Below are positions 45,601-59,180 of a stretch of 64,000 nt of DNA, one piece after another. Both the position numbers and the translations under genes were made by a program. How positions within the stretch are numbered: the first letter of the stretch is position 1; each line of letters begins with the position of its first letter. The notes beneath the pieces were generated by a model. That model had not been told where the DNA came from, searched no databases, and was given only the letters and a program-made list of their open reading frames with translations. The stretch is from Styela clava (Eukaryota > Chordata > Ascidiacea > Stolidobranchia > Styelidae): NCBI RefSeq assembly GCF_964204865.1, contig NC_135260.1, forward strand, positions 9,176,001 to 9,240,000, written 5' to 3'.

Positions 45601-48600
45601 TTTGAAGTGTACGAATGAGAAATTATTTTTAAAATGTATTATCAGAAAAATAAATATGAAAACTTGAATGGAATAGTTTTTTTTTGTATCACTAATATTA
45701 TTATTGATTTGTGGCCCATTCCCGAAGACTCTCAATGAGCCATACTCTTAAAAAAGCAGTTTTTTACAGGTTCCCATCCATCTATTGGCCATATTTCAAT
45801 AACAAAAAGACAACAAGCAAATATACTGAAAAAATTGCATTATGGTTAAAGAATTAAGCAAATCTCTGTCAATTTACTTTAAATTATTAATGTCCGAGAG
45901 CTCGGCTTGAGAAACCTTTAGGTCAAGTGTAAATTCACAGTATTTCTCGAATTGGTACTTGCGAATATGAACGAATTGCAACATCACTGACATTGACAAA
46001 TTGATTTGGAATATTGTTGATTTATATTTTGAAATTGTTCGTGAATATAGCTCATTGAATTCATTTTACAATACTGGCCTATAAAATCAACTATACTGTA
46101 CTTCATTCTTTGTGTGTTTCAGCTTTATACAATTTACAAATATTTAATAGCATTACCAACAATTTACACATATTTAATAGCATTACCAACATGTAGACAT
46201 TGAAAGTTATTAATCGTTATTGATTAGATTGGTTCTGAAAATTGTAATTACCCATTGCACTGCACTCTTCATGTCCCAAGAGTAATATTATATTTTAGGC
46301 ATGAACCTATACCTTAGGGAATTCAGTTACAAACAAACTTAACGAATTGAGGTCAAACCTTTCTAAAAAAGTTTTTTGTATCCTGCATTTGCAGCCTGAT
46401 TATGTATTATTTCCTATTAATTTTCTCACTAATAGGCTAGGATTGGGATAGCTGATTTTCTTAGTAAAATTCAACAGTTTTTCAATCAAATACCAACTGG
46501 TGCACAGCATAACTGCACAAATTTATTCTATTCCTACATGTTGTGATTAACAAATACACAATTTGGATGGGTTTATCTTGGCATATTCTGTCAGTGTATA
46601 TATCACTTTAAAACTGTAATTTTTTCAAGGAAATTTGCTCAAAGCAAGTTCACTCAGAATTGCTCAGAAATAAAGAAGTTTTTTGTTTTTTCCCAAGAAC
46701 TTCAGTTATGTTGATTTCACTACCTCGAAGCTTTTTTTGTGATCCTATTGACACGAGGAACTGCTTTTAAGTCTTGTGTCAATCAGTATTTACTCACAAT
46801 TCTATACTATAGTCTCAGTAGCTGTTGGCATTTTAGTGGTTGCCTGTAGATCCCTCATCAATCAATCTCCTTATTAATTTCCGAGTGAGTAGGCATGGCC
46901 TCACTTTGAACAAATTTCCTTAAAAACATTCAACATATTGTTTACTTATTTTTATTTTTTTGTTTCCAGGTGATAATGAATCGTCCTCATTCAATTCATC
47001 AGAATCGTTGCTGTCACAAGGCGTTGATCATTATCCAGTTGAAAAAATTAAGACATTGGTCTCCTTAATTTATCTATTCCTTGGTAAGCTTGAATACCAT
47101 GAGTAATAATAGTATTTATAGAGAAAAACCAACCTTGGGCATGGCTCACTATCAAATATTATTCTAACAGTTCCATCATCCATTATCTTAAGTTGACTAC
47201 TTGACTAGACATGAGGACATTTTTAATACCAAATTGGGGAATATAGACTTGTTCCATTTTAAACGCATTTGTGGACAGAAAGTGAGGCTGACAGCTTCCC
47301 AAATATTTTCTGAATTTCTGTCTCCACGGTTGGAAAGAATTCTGAAGAAGAGCAAATTTGAAATAGAATTTTTCTCTAGAATATAACTTATTTTTAAAAC
47401 ATGCTTCTGTCACAGCCAAAAGTAGCTGACTAAAATAATAGTGCCACAGAGGTACAGAGACAGTACTGACAAGACAACTTATTCTTATTAGATTATTATT
47501 ATTGTTACCATTCTTATTGTAGTTTTCAATTTACTCTTGTATAAGCATCTAAAACAATATTATTCATGGCTTTTATTAATAAAGTGTGGTATTTGTTACA
47601 TTTGTTAGTCTATTTATGTCATATAACAATCCTTGTTCTCACTGATGGGATGACCTACCGTATTTAGACTCTGTTGACAAATAATTGAGTCGATTAACGG
47701 AAGTACTATCTTGGTGAACCCTTTCCTTGACAGGAAGTTATTAAGATGATGCGGATGTCTCGTAGACCATTGTTCACTATTACTACTACCTGTCTCTTAT
47801 GTACCTGATCGTAAATATGGGATTTTCTGATGAATTAGGAACATCATTTGTTTCAGGTTTTATAGTCGCAGTTGGGATGTTGCAAGTCGTTCATGAACGA
47901 GTTCCATCAATGGAAGAAGATCCACCTTTGCCTGATATTGCATTCGATTTGGTGCCAAAACGTATAGAATGGGCGTTCGATGTTTGTGAAATAAATGGAA
48001 TGATACTTGTTGGTTTGACAGTGTTAATGCTGTTTTTTCACAAACACAGGTAAGGCATGCATTTTGTCTGTCAACTTGTCATAGTTTTTGTCCAAAAATC
48101 AGAGTTACATGGATTTTGAATTTCTTTAATAAATTCCTCAGTCGCTCCTACTATGCAAATTAATTTTTATTAGTTCAAAGACAACGAAAATTTGATACTT
48201 TCATTGATACATCAAAAATAAAAGTAGGGTAGCCATAGGACATATCTGCTTGAAATATGATATGCATCATAATCTACTTTACACATATTATATGTGCGAT
48301 CTTGCTGTGTTTATAACTTGACAACTTGAATTTATGAAAGTCAGAATTTCTGAATCAGTATTGTAAACATCATTGTATTGTTATTTTTTGATCAGCTCTG
48401 ATTCACAATGAGAACAAATCATTTATCATTGTAAACAAAATCCCAAGATAGCTAAATTTTACATCAGAAACTGTTAATTTTCAATGATCTCATCAGATTT
48501 CGAAATTGGTCGAACCTAGTTATTTAATTTCATGATTTTTTTGCATTTTGTCTACCCAATTTAGTACACCCTGGGTGAGATGGAGGATTTCAACCTGCGA

Positions 48601-51600
48601 TGCCATCATAGTTAAGTCTAACGCTTTTCCCATTATGTCAACGTGCCCATATTACTTCAAAATGTATTCATGATTGTAAATTTGGGCCATCCCGATGTAG
48701 TATGTAGGCTACAATCTGTTGGTTATACCTCATCAATGCAAAATTAATGATGTCACATATGTTCAATTATCATCAAATCACCCTTCTAATTAATTAATCA
48801 ATAAGTGAGCACTCCAGCTGTTTTCAATGTTATCTCCTGATATTACAATGCTATTAGGTGACAGTTTTAGCACCTCGTGGAAAATCCTTTCATGCCAATT
48901 AGGGCGTTTCTAATACTATTGTCCGTTGTCACCAAAAAAGTGATTCAATTCGGTAAATTAAGCGTAAAACGATATCATAATTAATTCCTTTCATAAAAGT
49001 ATTTTTAATGTTGCATTCATATAATTGAACTTCATTAATGCAAAATTTACTTTTTCAAAGTCAAAACCTATTTTTAAGTCAAATTTTCTTGGTTAAGATA
49101 TGAAAGTGATACCGGTATATGTTGATTTTATCACAAATTCGCAATTTAGTTTTCTTTTTATTATTTAAAATCAAAATTTAATATGAAAGTTTCTATTAAT
49201 GTGGGAAATATAATTACCGAGTCTGGTGGCCAAATCCCATGCCCACCACCTTAATAACCAGTGTGTAATAAACTGGCTAGGCAGTGCCGGACACGAAAGA
49301 TTCCAGCCCTTCTCAAGCTGGAGTAGCTTCTCTCCAACATTGACTGCTTGTACTGAGCCTTTTTCAGAGGAAAGGCGTTAATATGGAGTATATTTCTGTC
49401 TTATCTTTATGGAATGTTTCCTTCTTTATAACAGATTTATTGTGGTGAGAAGGATATTCTTTATACTCGGAACATTATATATTTATCGAGCCATGACAAT
49501 GTATGTTACGACGTTACCTGTTCCTGGACTGCATTTTAGATGTGCACCCAAGGTAATCATTTTCACTTTACATGTTAGGAATATATTTATGTATGCTATG
49601 TACATGTTTTAGCATGGCCCAAGCATAAAATATACCATCAAAACTTGATTCATACATGATAATTCATCATGGTTCTACATGAAAGTCTTTACCAATACAA
49701 GTTCAACTTTTGTCCAACTACAGTACTTTTTTAAATTTACTTTTTGTACGTTATAATAATCCAGGGTCAAATGCCATCGTTTGTAGTCTTTATTTAAATA
49801 TACTTGCTATTTCGCACACTAATGTTGGTTGGTGGAGCTTAACTTCACAATCATCAGAATCAGGATAGTGTGGTATTTGCCACTGTGAATAGGGCGCCAC
49901 ATTTAGCAATTAGTGCCATAATTGGTGATCATAAATTTGTTATAAAGTTATGTGTTTGTATGCCCTAAGCAGCGGTTCACAAAAACGGTGGGGCGCGTAG
50001 ACAAATTTTTGGGGGGACTTCAAGCTAATTAAAAATAAAAATATTAGTTGGATTTAATCTTGCCCGCCTCATTTTGTATATCTATATTTCTTTATTTGGA
50101 TATTTACGTTCCATCCATGTATTTTCAACATGTTTTTTGAATAAAACTTTCGCCGTATTGTCTGTTATTTGTAGCTTATTGTTAGCTACGGTAGTAAATT
50201 TTTTAGGTGGGCGCGATTCTTGGCAAATTTTAAAAAGGGGGCACGGCTTAAAAAATTGAAGATTGGTTGTTCGTGATCACTCTTATTGTGGAATATTTGA
50301 AAATGGATAATGTTCATTGAAATTAACAAAAGTCTGTGACACAATTCATATTATTATAGCTTTGTCGTGAAATTTAAAAGATATAATTATGATACTCTTG
50401 AATACTGTTAGACATGAAATTATATAGTAAGTATAGGATGACCCCAACAACAGAACCATAAGTTTCTCAATTATTTTTACAAAAAGGAAAATTTATTTAG
50501 CACTTCACTCGTGTTATGTATGATTGTACCAAAAAGTTACCTTATCTTTATTATACGTTTCAAAAGACCTGAGTTTGTTTTTTTGGTCACCCTATACAGA
50601 TGCAGAAATAGACATATTATGTTTCAAAACGTGGTCACATTAATAATTTCTGTTTATTCTTGCAGCATTCGCAAAAATGTTCTTCCATAAGATACGGAAA
50701 ATTTTTAACAAAATATTTCAACCACAAATTGGCAATTTTGTTCTGTTACGTTTATTACCAGTAACATACCATATATTCCAAATTTTGGAATAAAATTCAA
50801 TTACAGGATCACTCCTATTATCCCATTGAGTTTGAGTTGAGCAAGTTTAAAAATGAAAATTATATTTTTAAGAGATCATTTTGCAAGATGTTCCTACATT
50901 CTTGTTTCGCAATTATAATATAAACCTTTAATTAAAGTTTTGGAATGCATATGGAGTGTTGTATTTGTAATAATCATCACAATTTATATCCTCTCGTGCC
51001 AGCCCATATTAAACTCTTTTGCCAAAAAATCATGCATTAATTTTAAATCATGCCTTATTTTAAACATCATTAAAAACTATTGATCGTTGCTCTGTGCTGA
51101 GTTACATCATAAATTACAAAATAAAATGTGCAAGCATAGATTTTATGTCTGTGTGCTTAATGCGACAGTTTGATTTTGTCTCGCAAATATGTTGGCCAAG
51201 AAATGCATTATGATTGATTAAGGTTAAAATACCGGCATTTTATGAACTTTGCCCAGGCTCTGGTAAGGTAATATGAACACTTTCATGAAACTTCAACAAT
51301 AGAAAAGTTAAGTCATCATTGGTATAATCTATATATATACACACCATACTTGATAGTTGATAATACTTGATATAGAACATTCATCCCTATTGCTAAAAAT
51401 GCTGTTTACTCAACTTGTGAATAAATTTGATCTGTATATGCATATTAACTCTTTCTTCTATGATCATGCTTGGTAGTTTAAAAAGGTTATTGGGGGTTAT
51501 TTACTTTACTCTTTAGTCTAAGGTGCATGCAAGATGCAATATATGAATAATTACTTGAACTGTGTCAATGACTCATTGTGAACTGCTGTGGGTTGTTGAT

Positions 51601-54378
51601 TGCGAAATGATTGTCTGTTATAATTATGTGAACTCTTGATTTGTTTGTCTTCTTGTAATATAAAGGTTACTGATGTACATGTTGACGAGACCTAATTTCT
51701 CCTATGCAAAAATTAATAATTAAGTTATGCTTAATTTGATATGATGACATTTTGGTACTCCCGTAGTATGTGTACCAGGTTAAGGTTAGGCCATAATTTT
51801 ATTCCGATTTTCCTTATTTTAGTCTTCTTTTTTTCACCTACAATACAGATTTTGTTATTTATTTATGTTGACTTTACTTCGCTGTAAATTTTATTTCATT
51901 TCGAAATTTGTATTTTAGAAAATTTTGGTTTTTAAATATATCTAATTCAGGGATGGCCAAAACACAATAACCTATTAAATTCAGCTACATTCTAAATATG
52001 ATTTTCGAATATGGCTTATCGAGTAAATTTTGAACTCAGTTATGTTCAGAAGTCAATCCATATAAAATGAGTTCGAATTTGGAAATGCAAAAGGTTGAGA
52101 TAAACAGTGATTTGATTGGTTCCATGCTTTTCACATTTTTCAGACATTAAATAGAGGCATTTTGTGTCGTAATGTAAGACAATTGCTCAAAATGCTAATA
52201 TTCTGAAATTCTGATTCCGTATACCTTTGCATATAGGTCGATCTCGCTTATGAGCCAACACTTAAAAAAAGGCCCCAAAACGATGAATTTATAAAAATTT
52301 GCATATTATCTGGCCCTACAAATCGTAACACGTCGTGCGCACCTATCACATTATGCGCGTACAAGCCAATTTGGCAACTTTTTTTTTTGAGTTTTAAATT
52401 CTGATTATTATGAGGATATACGATACCATATTTTTAAATATTCAATGTGATTAATTCCAAATAGATATGAACATTCGATTCATTTTGGATATCGCTGATA
52501 TCTAATGGATGGCATTTTAAAAATCCTATGTTTTTTCTAGGTACATGGTAAAATCAGCACAATGGTGTATCGCGCAGTGATGCTGTTATGTGGTGGAGGA
52601 TTGTCCGTTACTGGATCACATCATTTATGTGGAGATTATTTATTCAGTGGTCATACTGTTATATTGGTCATCATGTACATGTTTATTGAAGAATGTAAGA
52701 TTTTTGTTTCGATTATCAGTTATCCTTTATTGAATTTCGAAGAGTGTGCGTTATTTATCAGAAACATCTCCATCGTTTTGTGAGGAATGGTCGGTCGTTT
52801 TGGGTTAGGATTGCTTGCCATTTATTTCTCGCAGGGTATTGCTGTGTTGTATTAAGAAGTTAGCTATTTAGTAACCAACCTCGAATGGTATTCATCTCGG
52901 GGTTAGATATAGTCAATCTTTTCAGCAAATTGAATTTATTCTTAGTTATTTTTAGAAAAATTTTAGAAAATCTTGGCATTGTGTTGTGATATGTATGAAT
53001 ACGACCCATAAATCCATAACTAGGTATACATAGACAAATGCCTACAAATAGTTTTTTTTGTAATGGGTTTGATTTTTTATATCTATTTCTCTTTTTAGAC
53101 ACTCCAAGACGGTTTTGGCTTCTTCATTGGGTGTCATGGATTCTTGCTGTTACCGGTATAATATGCATCCTGCTTGCTCATGATCATTATACAATCGATA
53201 TTGTTGTTGCATATCTCATTGCAACTAGATTGTTCTGGACTTATCACACAATGGCATGCACATTGGTAAGCTTTTTTATGATATATCTCTTTTTTTGCAT
53301 AAGTTTGCTCGAATTAAGGTATAAAGTATAATGATAGAAATTTGCAAGTTATCATTGATGCATTGAGGGCTATATAGTTGGTGGATAAGGGATGCAAGAC
53401 ATGTCAACACTGCCAAACAAGTTGTTACAATATAATCCCACAATATAAAAAAATAGTCATGTTCTATTTTATATATTTGTTGTGATTTTCGAAGGTGAAA
53501 TTAAATAATTTGAAACACATCTTAGTTTGCTGTGAAAGATGAATGTGGTAAATTGGTATTAACTTTGTGCAAATTGTTTCTAGCAGATAAGGGTGCACAA
53601 ATTACGATTGAAATTGAATTTATGGTGGATATTGATCTTGTAATATATTTTCTTGTGTTTAGTTTTAGTCTCGTGTCTCCAATAACAATGTAATCTAAGA
53701 TTCTATTATGCAGTTAATTTTTATTTAATCTCATTTAAATTGAGCTACTGGTTTTAATGTTGAATAACAAAATAGAATTTTGAAAATCTGTTTGAAATAA
53801 CCTATATCTGTTTTGTTTATACTGTTTTATTTGGACATTCTTAGTTTTCATTAGTTCTGGGAATTTATTGTAAAATTACGAAACATTTGTGATGTGGTCG
53901 GGAGTGATGTCTCTTTATACCTGCTATCAAAATTTTATTAGATTTTTCTGTATGTTTATGGGTTTTTGTATTTATCAATTGCCGTACTCAAATATTGCTT
54001 TTATTTTCAAAGGGAGGAATTAAATTAACTCCTTTTTTATATGACAGTAACAGGTCCCAGAGCCGCATTTTCTCTTCTATCATTTATTTACTCAGTTTAT
54101 ATTACTATCAAGCTTGCGCTTCTTAATAAACTGTGCGCGTGATTTTTTTTGTTCTTGTTTTCATATCTCTAACGCTTCCTGGAATTGTTTTTCAGTCTCT
54201 GAAGACATCAACGAAATCAAACTTTCTTTCTGGTGTTTGGTGGTTTCCAATTTTTAAATATTTTGAAGGCAACGTATGGGGCGGTGGAAAACTACCCCGG
54301 AAATATGAATGGCCCTTACCATGGCCAAGAAGGTTGAAGCACGTCACAATAAGGCGATCGCCAATCAAAGGAGTTTAA
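39604..54378 (+). CDS. SGMS1: Sphingomyelin synthase with SAM domain, nine coding exons
   Basis: Coding exons: 39604-39702, 40315-40494, 41001-41121, 46970-47083, 47857-48049, 49435-49552, 52541-52694, 53099-53265, 54196-54378 (TAA); 442 residues (human SGMS1 about 413-419). It transfers phosphocholine from phosphatidylcholine to ceramide, in Golgi or plasma membrane. The SAM domain spans about 10-90 (DDISKWSPDTVAEWF, RLLTLAEEDL), followed by six predicted membrane spans. Family motifs are FDVCEINGMILVGL, TMYVTTLPVPGLHFRCAPK, CGDYLFSGHT (His313) and AHDHYTIDIVVAY (His356, Asp360). The catalytic triad spacing of 43 and 4 equals that of human SMS1. HDHYT rather than HEHYS marks it as SMS1/SMS2 type, not the ceramide-phosphoethanolamine enzyme SAMD8. 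An in-frame TGA two codons before ATG fixes the start. Exon 1 begins at acceptor 39577, so a noncoding exon or a trans-spliced leader precedes it. It ends ...PIKGV with no extra domain. Confidence 0.96.
44720..44864 (+). CDS. SGMS1: Alternative first coding exon of sphingomyelin synthase (SAM-less isoform)
   Basis: It opens with ATG (MSSKRLLSDDEEIEMNPMP), is rich in Ser/Lys/Asp, has an in-frame TAG 42 bases upstream, and ends after 48 codons plus one base at a strong donor (T|GTAAGTAT). Phase 1 is exactly what is needed to join the exon at 46970. The product would be 357 residues, starting in the cytosol and lacking the SAM domain, like vertebrate SGMS2 (365 residues). It lies inside the 5.8 kb intron 3 of the long form, implying an internal promoter. 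Splicing and use are inferred; no transcript is available here. Confidence 0.7.
46131..46190 (+). repeat. 30-bp tandem duplication
   Basis: The unit AATTTACAAATATTTAATAG + CATTACCAAC at 46131-46160 is repeated at 46161-46190 with one change (AATTTACACA). It lies in the intron before exon 4 of the synthase. Confidence 0.9.
48548..48650 (-). mobile_element. tRNA-derived SINE fragment, family B
   Basis: Contains CCAATTTAGTACACCCTGGG and TTTCAACCTGCGATGCCATC, the reverse complement of the family B body and B-box region. It lies in the intron between 48049 and 49435 of the synthase gene. Confidence 0.6.
49217..49383 (+). mobile_element. tRNA-derived SINE copy, family B
   Basis: The B-box-like GGCCAAATCCCATGCCCACC is followed by GTGTGTAATAAACTGGCTAG, GAAAGATTCCAGCCC and GAGTAGCTTCTC, with a tail like that of 1955-2135. 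Its end is about 50 bases before a synthase exon. Confidence 0.65.
49968..50268. mobile_element. hAT-like relic with GGGGCGCG blocks
   Basis: The start CAGCGGTTCACAAAAACGG with GGTGGGGCGCG, and the inner GGTGGGCGCGATTCTTGGC with GGGGGCACGG near the other end, resemble hAT elements. The right terminal repeat is too degraded to be sure. Confidence 0.4.
50434..50594. mobile_element. Tc1/mariner-like MITE with TA target site
   Basis: The left end TAGGATGACCCCAA and right end TTGGTCACCCTA are near-perfect inverted repeats, each bordered by TA (50432-50433 and 50595-50596). It is 161 bp, non-coding, and inside the synthase intron between 49552 and 52541. Confidence 0.7.
51745..51800 (+). repeat. 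Fragment of a GTACTCCCGTAGTATGTGTACCA repeat
   Basis: GGTACTCCCGTAGTATGTGT followed by ACCAGGTTAAGG matches, inverted, parts of 63280-63420 (GGTACACATACTATG; CACATACTACGGGAGCACC). Confidence 0.45.
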
Positions 54379-54777
54379 TGTTGAATCATACTTTTATTAT
54401 CAAGTTGGAAAGTGTTACACGAGATTGCATGACACGTAATACACATGACTGTGTGCTCACATAACATGACATGACATTTTTTTTTTCTTCTAAGTTTATT
54501 TTACTTTTCAATGTTCATAGTTTCTAAATTTTTCATTGTCCTCAAATTGTTATGATTTTTTTTTCTAATGGAGTTTTGAACCAACATGTATAAAATTCAA
54601 TGTTTCCAAATCTGATTCTGAAATTGTGGTTTATTTTCTCTATATTAATCTTGATTTAAAATTTGGGTTGTGAAAAGATTCATTAAAATTAAATTCGAAA
54701 TCATTAGCCTGAAAATTGATTTATTTCTAAGAAAATTTTGAGATAAATAATCATTATTTTATTCAATTAATACATAG

Positions 54778-55108
54778 CAGGGCTGGGCATTTTGAATACC
54801 CGATTATTTTTAGATTCGAATCTCGAATACTTGAAATATATGTAAATGTATGTCTCATTTTTATTATAATGTGTCGTGCAGACACACAAATTACTGAAAG
54901 CCTAGAATCCATCATCCAGATAGTGTGCTGAGTATTCACACACAATAACAAATATATTTTATCAATAACTCCCTAGAAGAAAAGAGTCAAATGTCAGAAT
55001 TTAATTTTACAAAACATGCCTCTAAAATAAAATTAGGGGATTCACTTCAACATTTTAATCGGAAACGATTTGAATAATTAACTATTCGCTTAAAAATGCC
55101 CAGCCCGA
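54778..55108. mobile_element. hAT MITE downstream of sphingomyelin synthase
   Basis: The left end CAGGGCTGGGCATTTTGAAT and right end TTAAAAATGCCCAGCCCGA are inverted repeats. The flanks are ATACATAG (54770-54777) and ATATATAG (55109-55116), 7 of 8 identical. It starts 400 bp past the synthase stop and could lie within the 3' UTR. Confidence 0.8.
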
Positions 55109-55116
55109 ATATATAG

Positions 55117-58100
55117 TACTTTCAATGTATCACCACAATGATTTTGCTATAACATAGATCTATATAATAAATTTGAAATTAAAATCAGTCGAAAAGCAGA
55201 ATTTCAAATCACCAAACAGTTTGAATAGATATAAATTTCTCTCCGTAGGAACCCTAGATGTAGAATGAATGCTGTAACTAGTAGCAATCTTAAATTACAC
55301 CTGCGATATTTTTTAAATTTTTTTCTACGACTTAGGCATGAAGTTTTGACAACCTAGCAGGTGCTCGCAACAATTGTGAATAAATAACCCCATTCATTGG
55401 AAAACTAAACTAACCTTCATCAATGTTAATTGAAATTCTCTTGTATTTTCAAAAGCGTTCTTGGTTACTGAATCTTGATTCGAATTTCTCATACTTTACT
55501 TGTCATTCCTAGTAATTTCACTTATTTATTTGTGCAATGCACAGTGAAAAATGCAATTATACAATGTACTGGGAATATCAAAATTTTACTGTGGCATATG
55601 ACACGATTTGTAATTATCGTTGATTGCCTTAATTGCATTTTATTCCATCAATATTCTTTTTGCTAAGGATTTCCTAAATAGGCCTATATAAGTTAATACA
55701 TGACAGAGATGGAAACATGTCGAATATCGTAAAATTTGATTTTTGTCCCAAATTTTTTGATAATTTTTTAAAAAATATATATCATAAAAGTATTTTTATC
55801 ACGAGACAATTTGAAACTAAATATTTAATCCATACCATGACATTGGAAGTAAATTATTTATTAGTCTTGTCCAAAATGACACACATCCTTGAATTACTAT
55901 TAAAACTTTACTTGAGACGTAGCGATGTTCAAAGGTTAGTTAGACCACTATTTATAATGGGTTTCTAACTCAATGTCTTTTGGTAATTGTCAGCATAGGT
56001 TTATAATGTCTGTTTTGTTTTGCAAGTAACTTTATATTTTTATCATATATTAGTAATAATTTAAATTCTGCTAGTGGTATCTAGAACTCAAATTTGTCTT
56101 GAGCCCAGTCATTGAGATGTTTGCTAGCTTTGCAAGAATCAAAATTTCAGAATTGGTACATTGATTGCAGTTGAACTATTGTGAGGCAAAAACTTGTGTT
56201 TGTTGCGCAATTCAATCATTCCGAAATCGTATAGTTGTTTAAAATTTCAATGTGTTATGTTTTTCAAATCTATTAACTCAAAATTGCTATATTTTCGATT
56301 ATGACTGCTTTGCAGTGTCAATCCTATTCCAATTCGCAATATAGCGTGAATTGTGATGTAAAATTTGACAAAAGCTGCTTGGATCATCTAAAATACCTGA
56401 TGCTCTTTTATGTGTCATCCACCTTATATGGAATAAAGGTTGCTCGCTTTCCAGTAATATCATCAATTTTAGTTCTTAGTACTCTTTGCAATCAAATTTT
56501 TAGATGTCGCTTTAAACCATAAAAATTTGTATCGATAACATTAATAATATTCGGTATTTACCAAATAATATATTTTTCATCTTAGATGTTGCTTACTTTG
56601 CTTTGTTAGTGTTAATAGCTTTTGCCTAAAGCATGTGATTTATTTAAATAGGCAATAATTTTATAAGACCATAGCTTGCCAAACAATTTAATATTATTTT
56701 TAAATTCATGACTTAGGTTCGTTCCCCTCGCAATGTATGATTACTGAGATATATTTTGTCAAGAATTATAACACATACTGCTTAACTTGTTGCTAATTTA
56801 TTCTGTGTTCCCTCTAAATTTTGCTTGCTAGGGAATGAGTCCTGCTTATTTGTGATATGGAAAATATAAATTAGGGGAGCATTTTTTTTTCCTTCCCTTG
56901 CCATTAGGTTTTCACATAAACTATAGTTTTGATAATCAGTTCCGTATAATGTAGTTCAGTAGTTGCATGTCATACCGCTAGCTATTCATTCAATATTGTC
57001 AGTTTAAATTGCCAGGATTTTTTATTGGTTGAAATACGTTTATTGCTAGAATGCAGATTGCTCAATTTTTCTCAATCTGAAATCATTACACCCAGCTATT
57101 TCATACCCTCTGGTTGTTCACAGTGACTATCATTCAACAGTCAATGCTTACTTGGGCATATACATGTGTTATAATATAATATTCATAATTGAAAATAGCC
57201 AAAAGTGTTTGCTTGATGCTTGCCAACTGCTAAAAAGAATATCTTTTCAGTGGCTGCACAATCTATATAGACTGACATTGGTAATTCCCTAATATTACCT
57301 TACGATCAACTTAAATCGTGCCATGAATTCCTTGATGATAATTACTTTAAAACATAAAAAATATTGAATCATTTTTGCCCAGATTGAATAATATTGCCTT
57401 AATGTTTTTTTGTTTGGATAGTGTTATTGTAGTGAGTAGCATGCCATCATTTATATTGCCATAGTATATTCATCCATTTTATTTATAACTGCATTCTAAA
57501 TGCTAATGTAGTGCAATATTCACTTCAAAAAGTAGAGCTTGCCAAGAACGAGACCATGTTCAAAAGCTTCATCCTATTATAATTTCTAGGAATGATTCAT
57601 GCATATACACATAATATTGCCTTAAACAAAAAATTGTTGTGTACTTATCCCATCAATCTACAACTTCATCAGTTTAGTTAAGTTCTTATGTGCATGCGTA
57701 GTAGATTGATTAGTTTAAGTTGCGAAGTAATACATATATCCTAATTTTCATCACATTGTCGATAGACTCATTTCAATAGTGTTTTATAATCTATCTATTT
57801 ATCATTTTATCCGAACAGCATTTTTGCAAGAACCGCTTTCTTTCGGTGCAACTTATTTGATTTTCATTGAGTAGGAAAACTGTTTCAACTGTTCTAGCGT
57901 GTAAGTAAAATTTGAATGGCTTTCTGCCCCTAGATTACTTATAGCTTAAAACTATCACGGGTGTTCGACTGGTGTTATAAACCTAGTTCATCTTAGTTGT
58001 GTATAAAAGTATTGTTTGTTCCATCTTAATTGTCTTCTAGAACAAGGAGGTTATATGGAAAAATGCGCCGCTGCAATAATATAAATTAGAGCACTACATG

Positions 58101-59180
58101 CTAGGCTTTTCCATGACAATGACTCATTATTTTGTTTTATATCACACAATGTATTGAACTTGATATTTCGTATTAGTATTTATTTGTATTAAGGTTAGCA
58201 CTATTTGTGTGGTTGTGTTATGATTTTGGTTATTCAATGCTCGTTTGAAAAACTTATTGTTGCAGTTTCATCACATCAAAGTTGCAAATTTCATCCTTGT
58301 TTTTATCATTTGTGCTTCTTTCTCTTTCAAGTGCTACCCTGTATAATTTTATGCCAGACCTGATCAGAAAAAAATGTGTGTAGGTCATAGCTGATGAAAC
58401 CTTTATAATACTTAACTGTGTAATAAAGCATATTTATACATAATGAATGAGGATTTCCAATATCAGGATATTATACTACATGTGATAGTTATTTTTATCG
58501 ATTTACAACTAATATGGTTATCCAAGCTCAAAATTGTTTGCAAATAACTAATATTGGTGATGAATCTCTTTATATAATACTAAACTAACTTTTTTTTATT
58601 GTCATCCATTTTTTGCAAGCATTGTATTATTTCTGTAAACTATATTCTTGCATTGCGTACTATTTACTTGAATGATGCTCATTTCTCTTAAAGTTGTTTT
58701 TTGTTGAATTGTGATTTTTATTATGTATGTGTACATGTTCTATGGGTCTCTTTCAATTGATATTACTCATGTTGATGCCATATTGGCTTGAAAAGGAAGT
58801 TTGGTTTACAGCCTTACCCTAATCTTAAAAAGACCTGTGTTTTTATTTTTATGTGTATGGCTGTGTAATATTACATAAAAAATTTCTTTCTTGCATTTGT
58901 GTTATTGAATATACAAAGGATAGAAATTAGATAGAAAATTTGCTCTAATTTTGGGCATGCTTTCTTGCTTCATTTTCTAGTAAATGAAGAAAATGTATAT
59001 TTCAGTATAAGCACATGAATTAGTTTTACACGATGCCATAATAGGCTTCTCGATAGGGTTTCTAAACATCTGGTTTTGCCGTTTTTATTTTGTGACATAG
59101 ACAAGTAATCCGCGTAGAGCTATGGTCTGATTTAACCGTGCTGGTATCGTAGGAAAGACCTGGAGTGATGTAGTTTGATT
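55117..59180. other. Gene-free AT-rich stretch after the synthase gene
   Basis: No ORF with motif or splice support, and no clear repeat. An AATAAA occurs at 55379-55384 and is one possible 3' end for the synthase transcript. The 4 kb may be long 3' UTR or true intergenic DNA. Confidence 0.45.

Larger units (their letters stand above)
41122..46969 (+). other. Intron 3 of the synthase long form
   Basis: 5.8 kb, AT-rich. Apart from the alternative first exon at 44720-44864 and a 30-bp duplication at 46131-46190, I see no gene or recognisable element in it. Confidence 0.5.

Noticed and set aside
39604..54378. SAMD8 (SMS-related ceramide phosphoethanolamine synthase) as identity of the SAM-domain gene
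   Set aside because: The active-site motif is HDHYTID, as in SMS1/SMS2; SAMD8 has HEHYSID. The other motifs also follow SMS1/SMS2.
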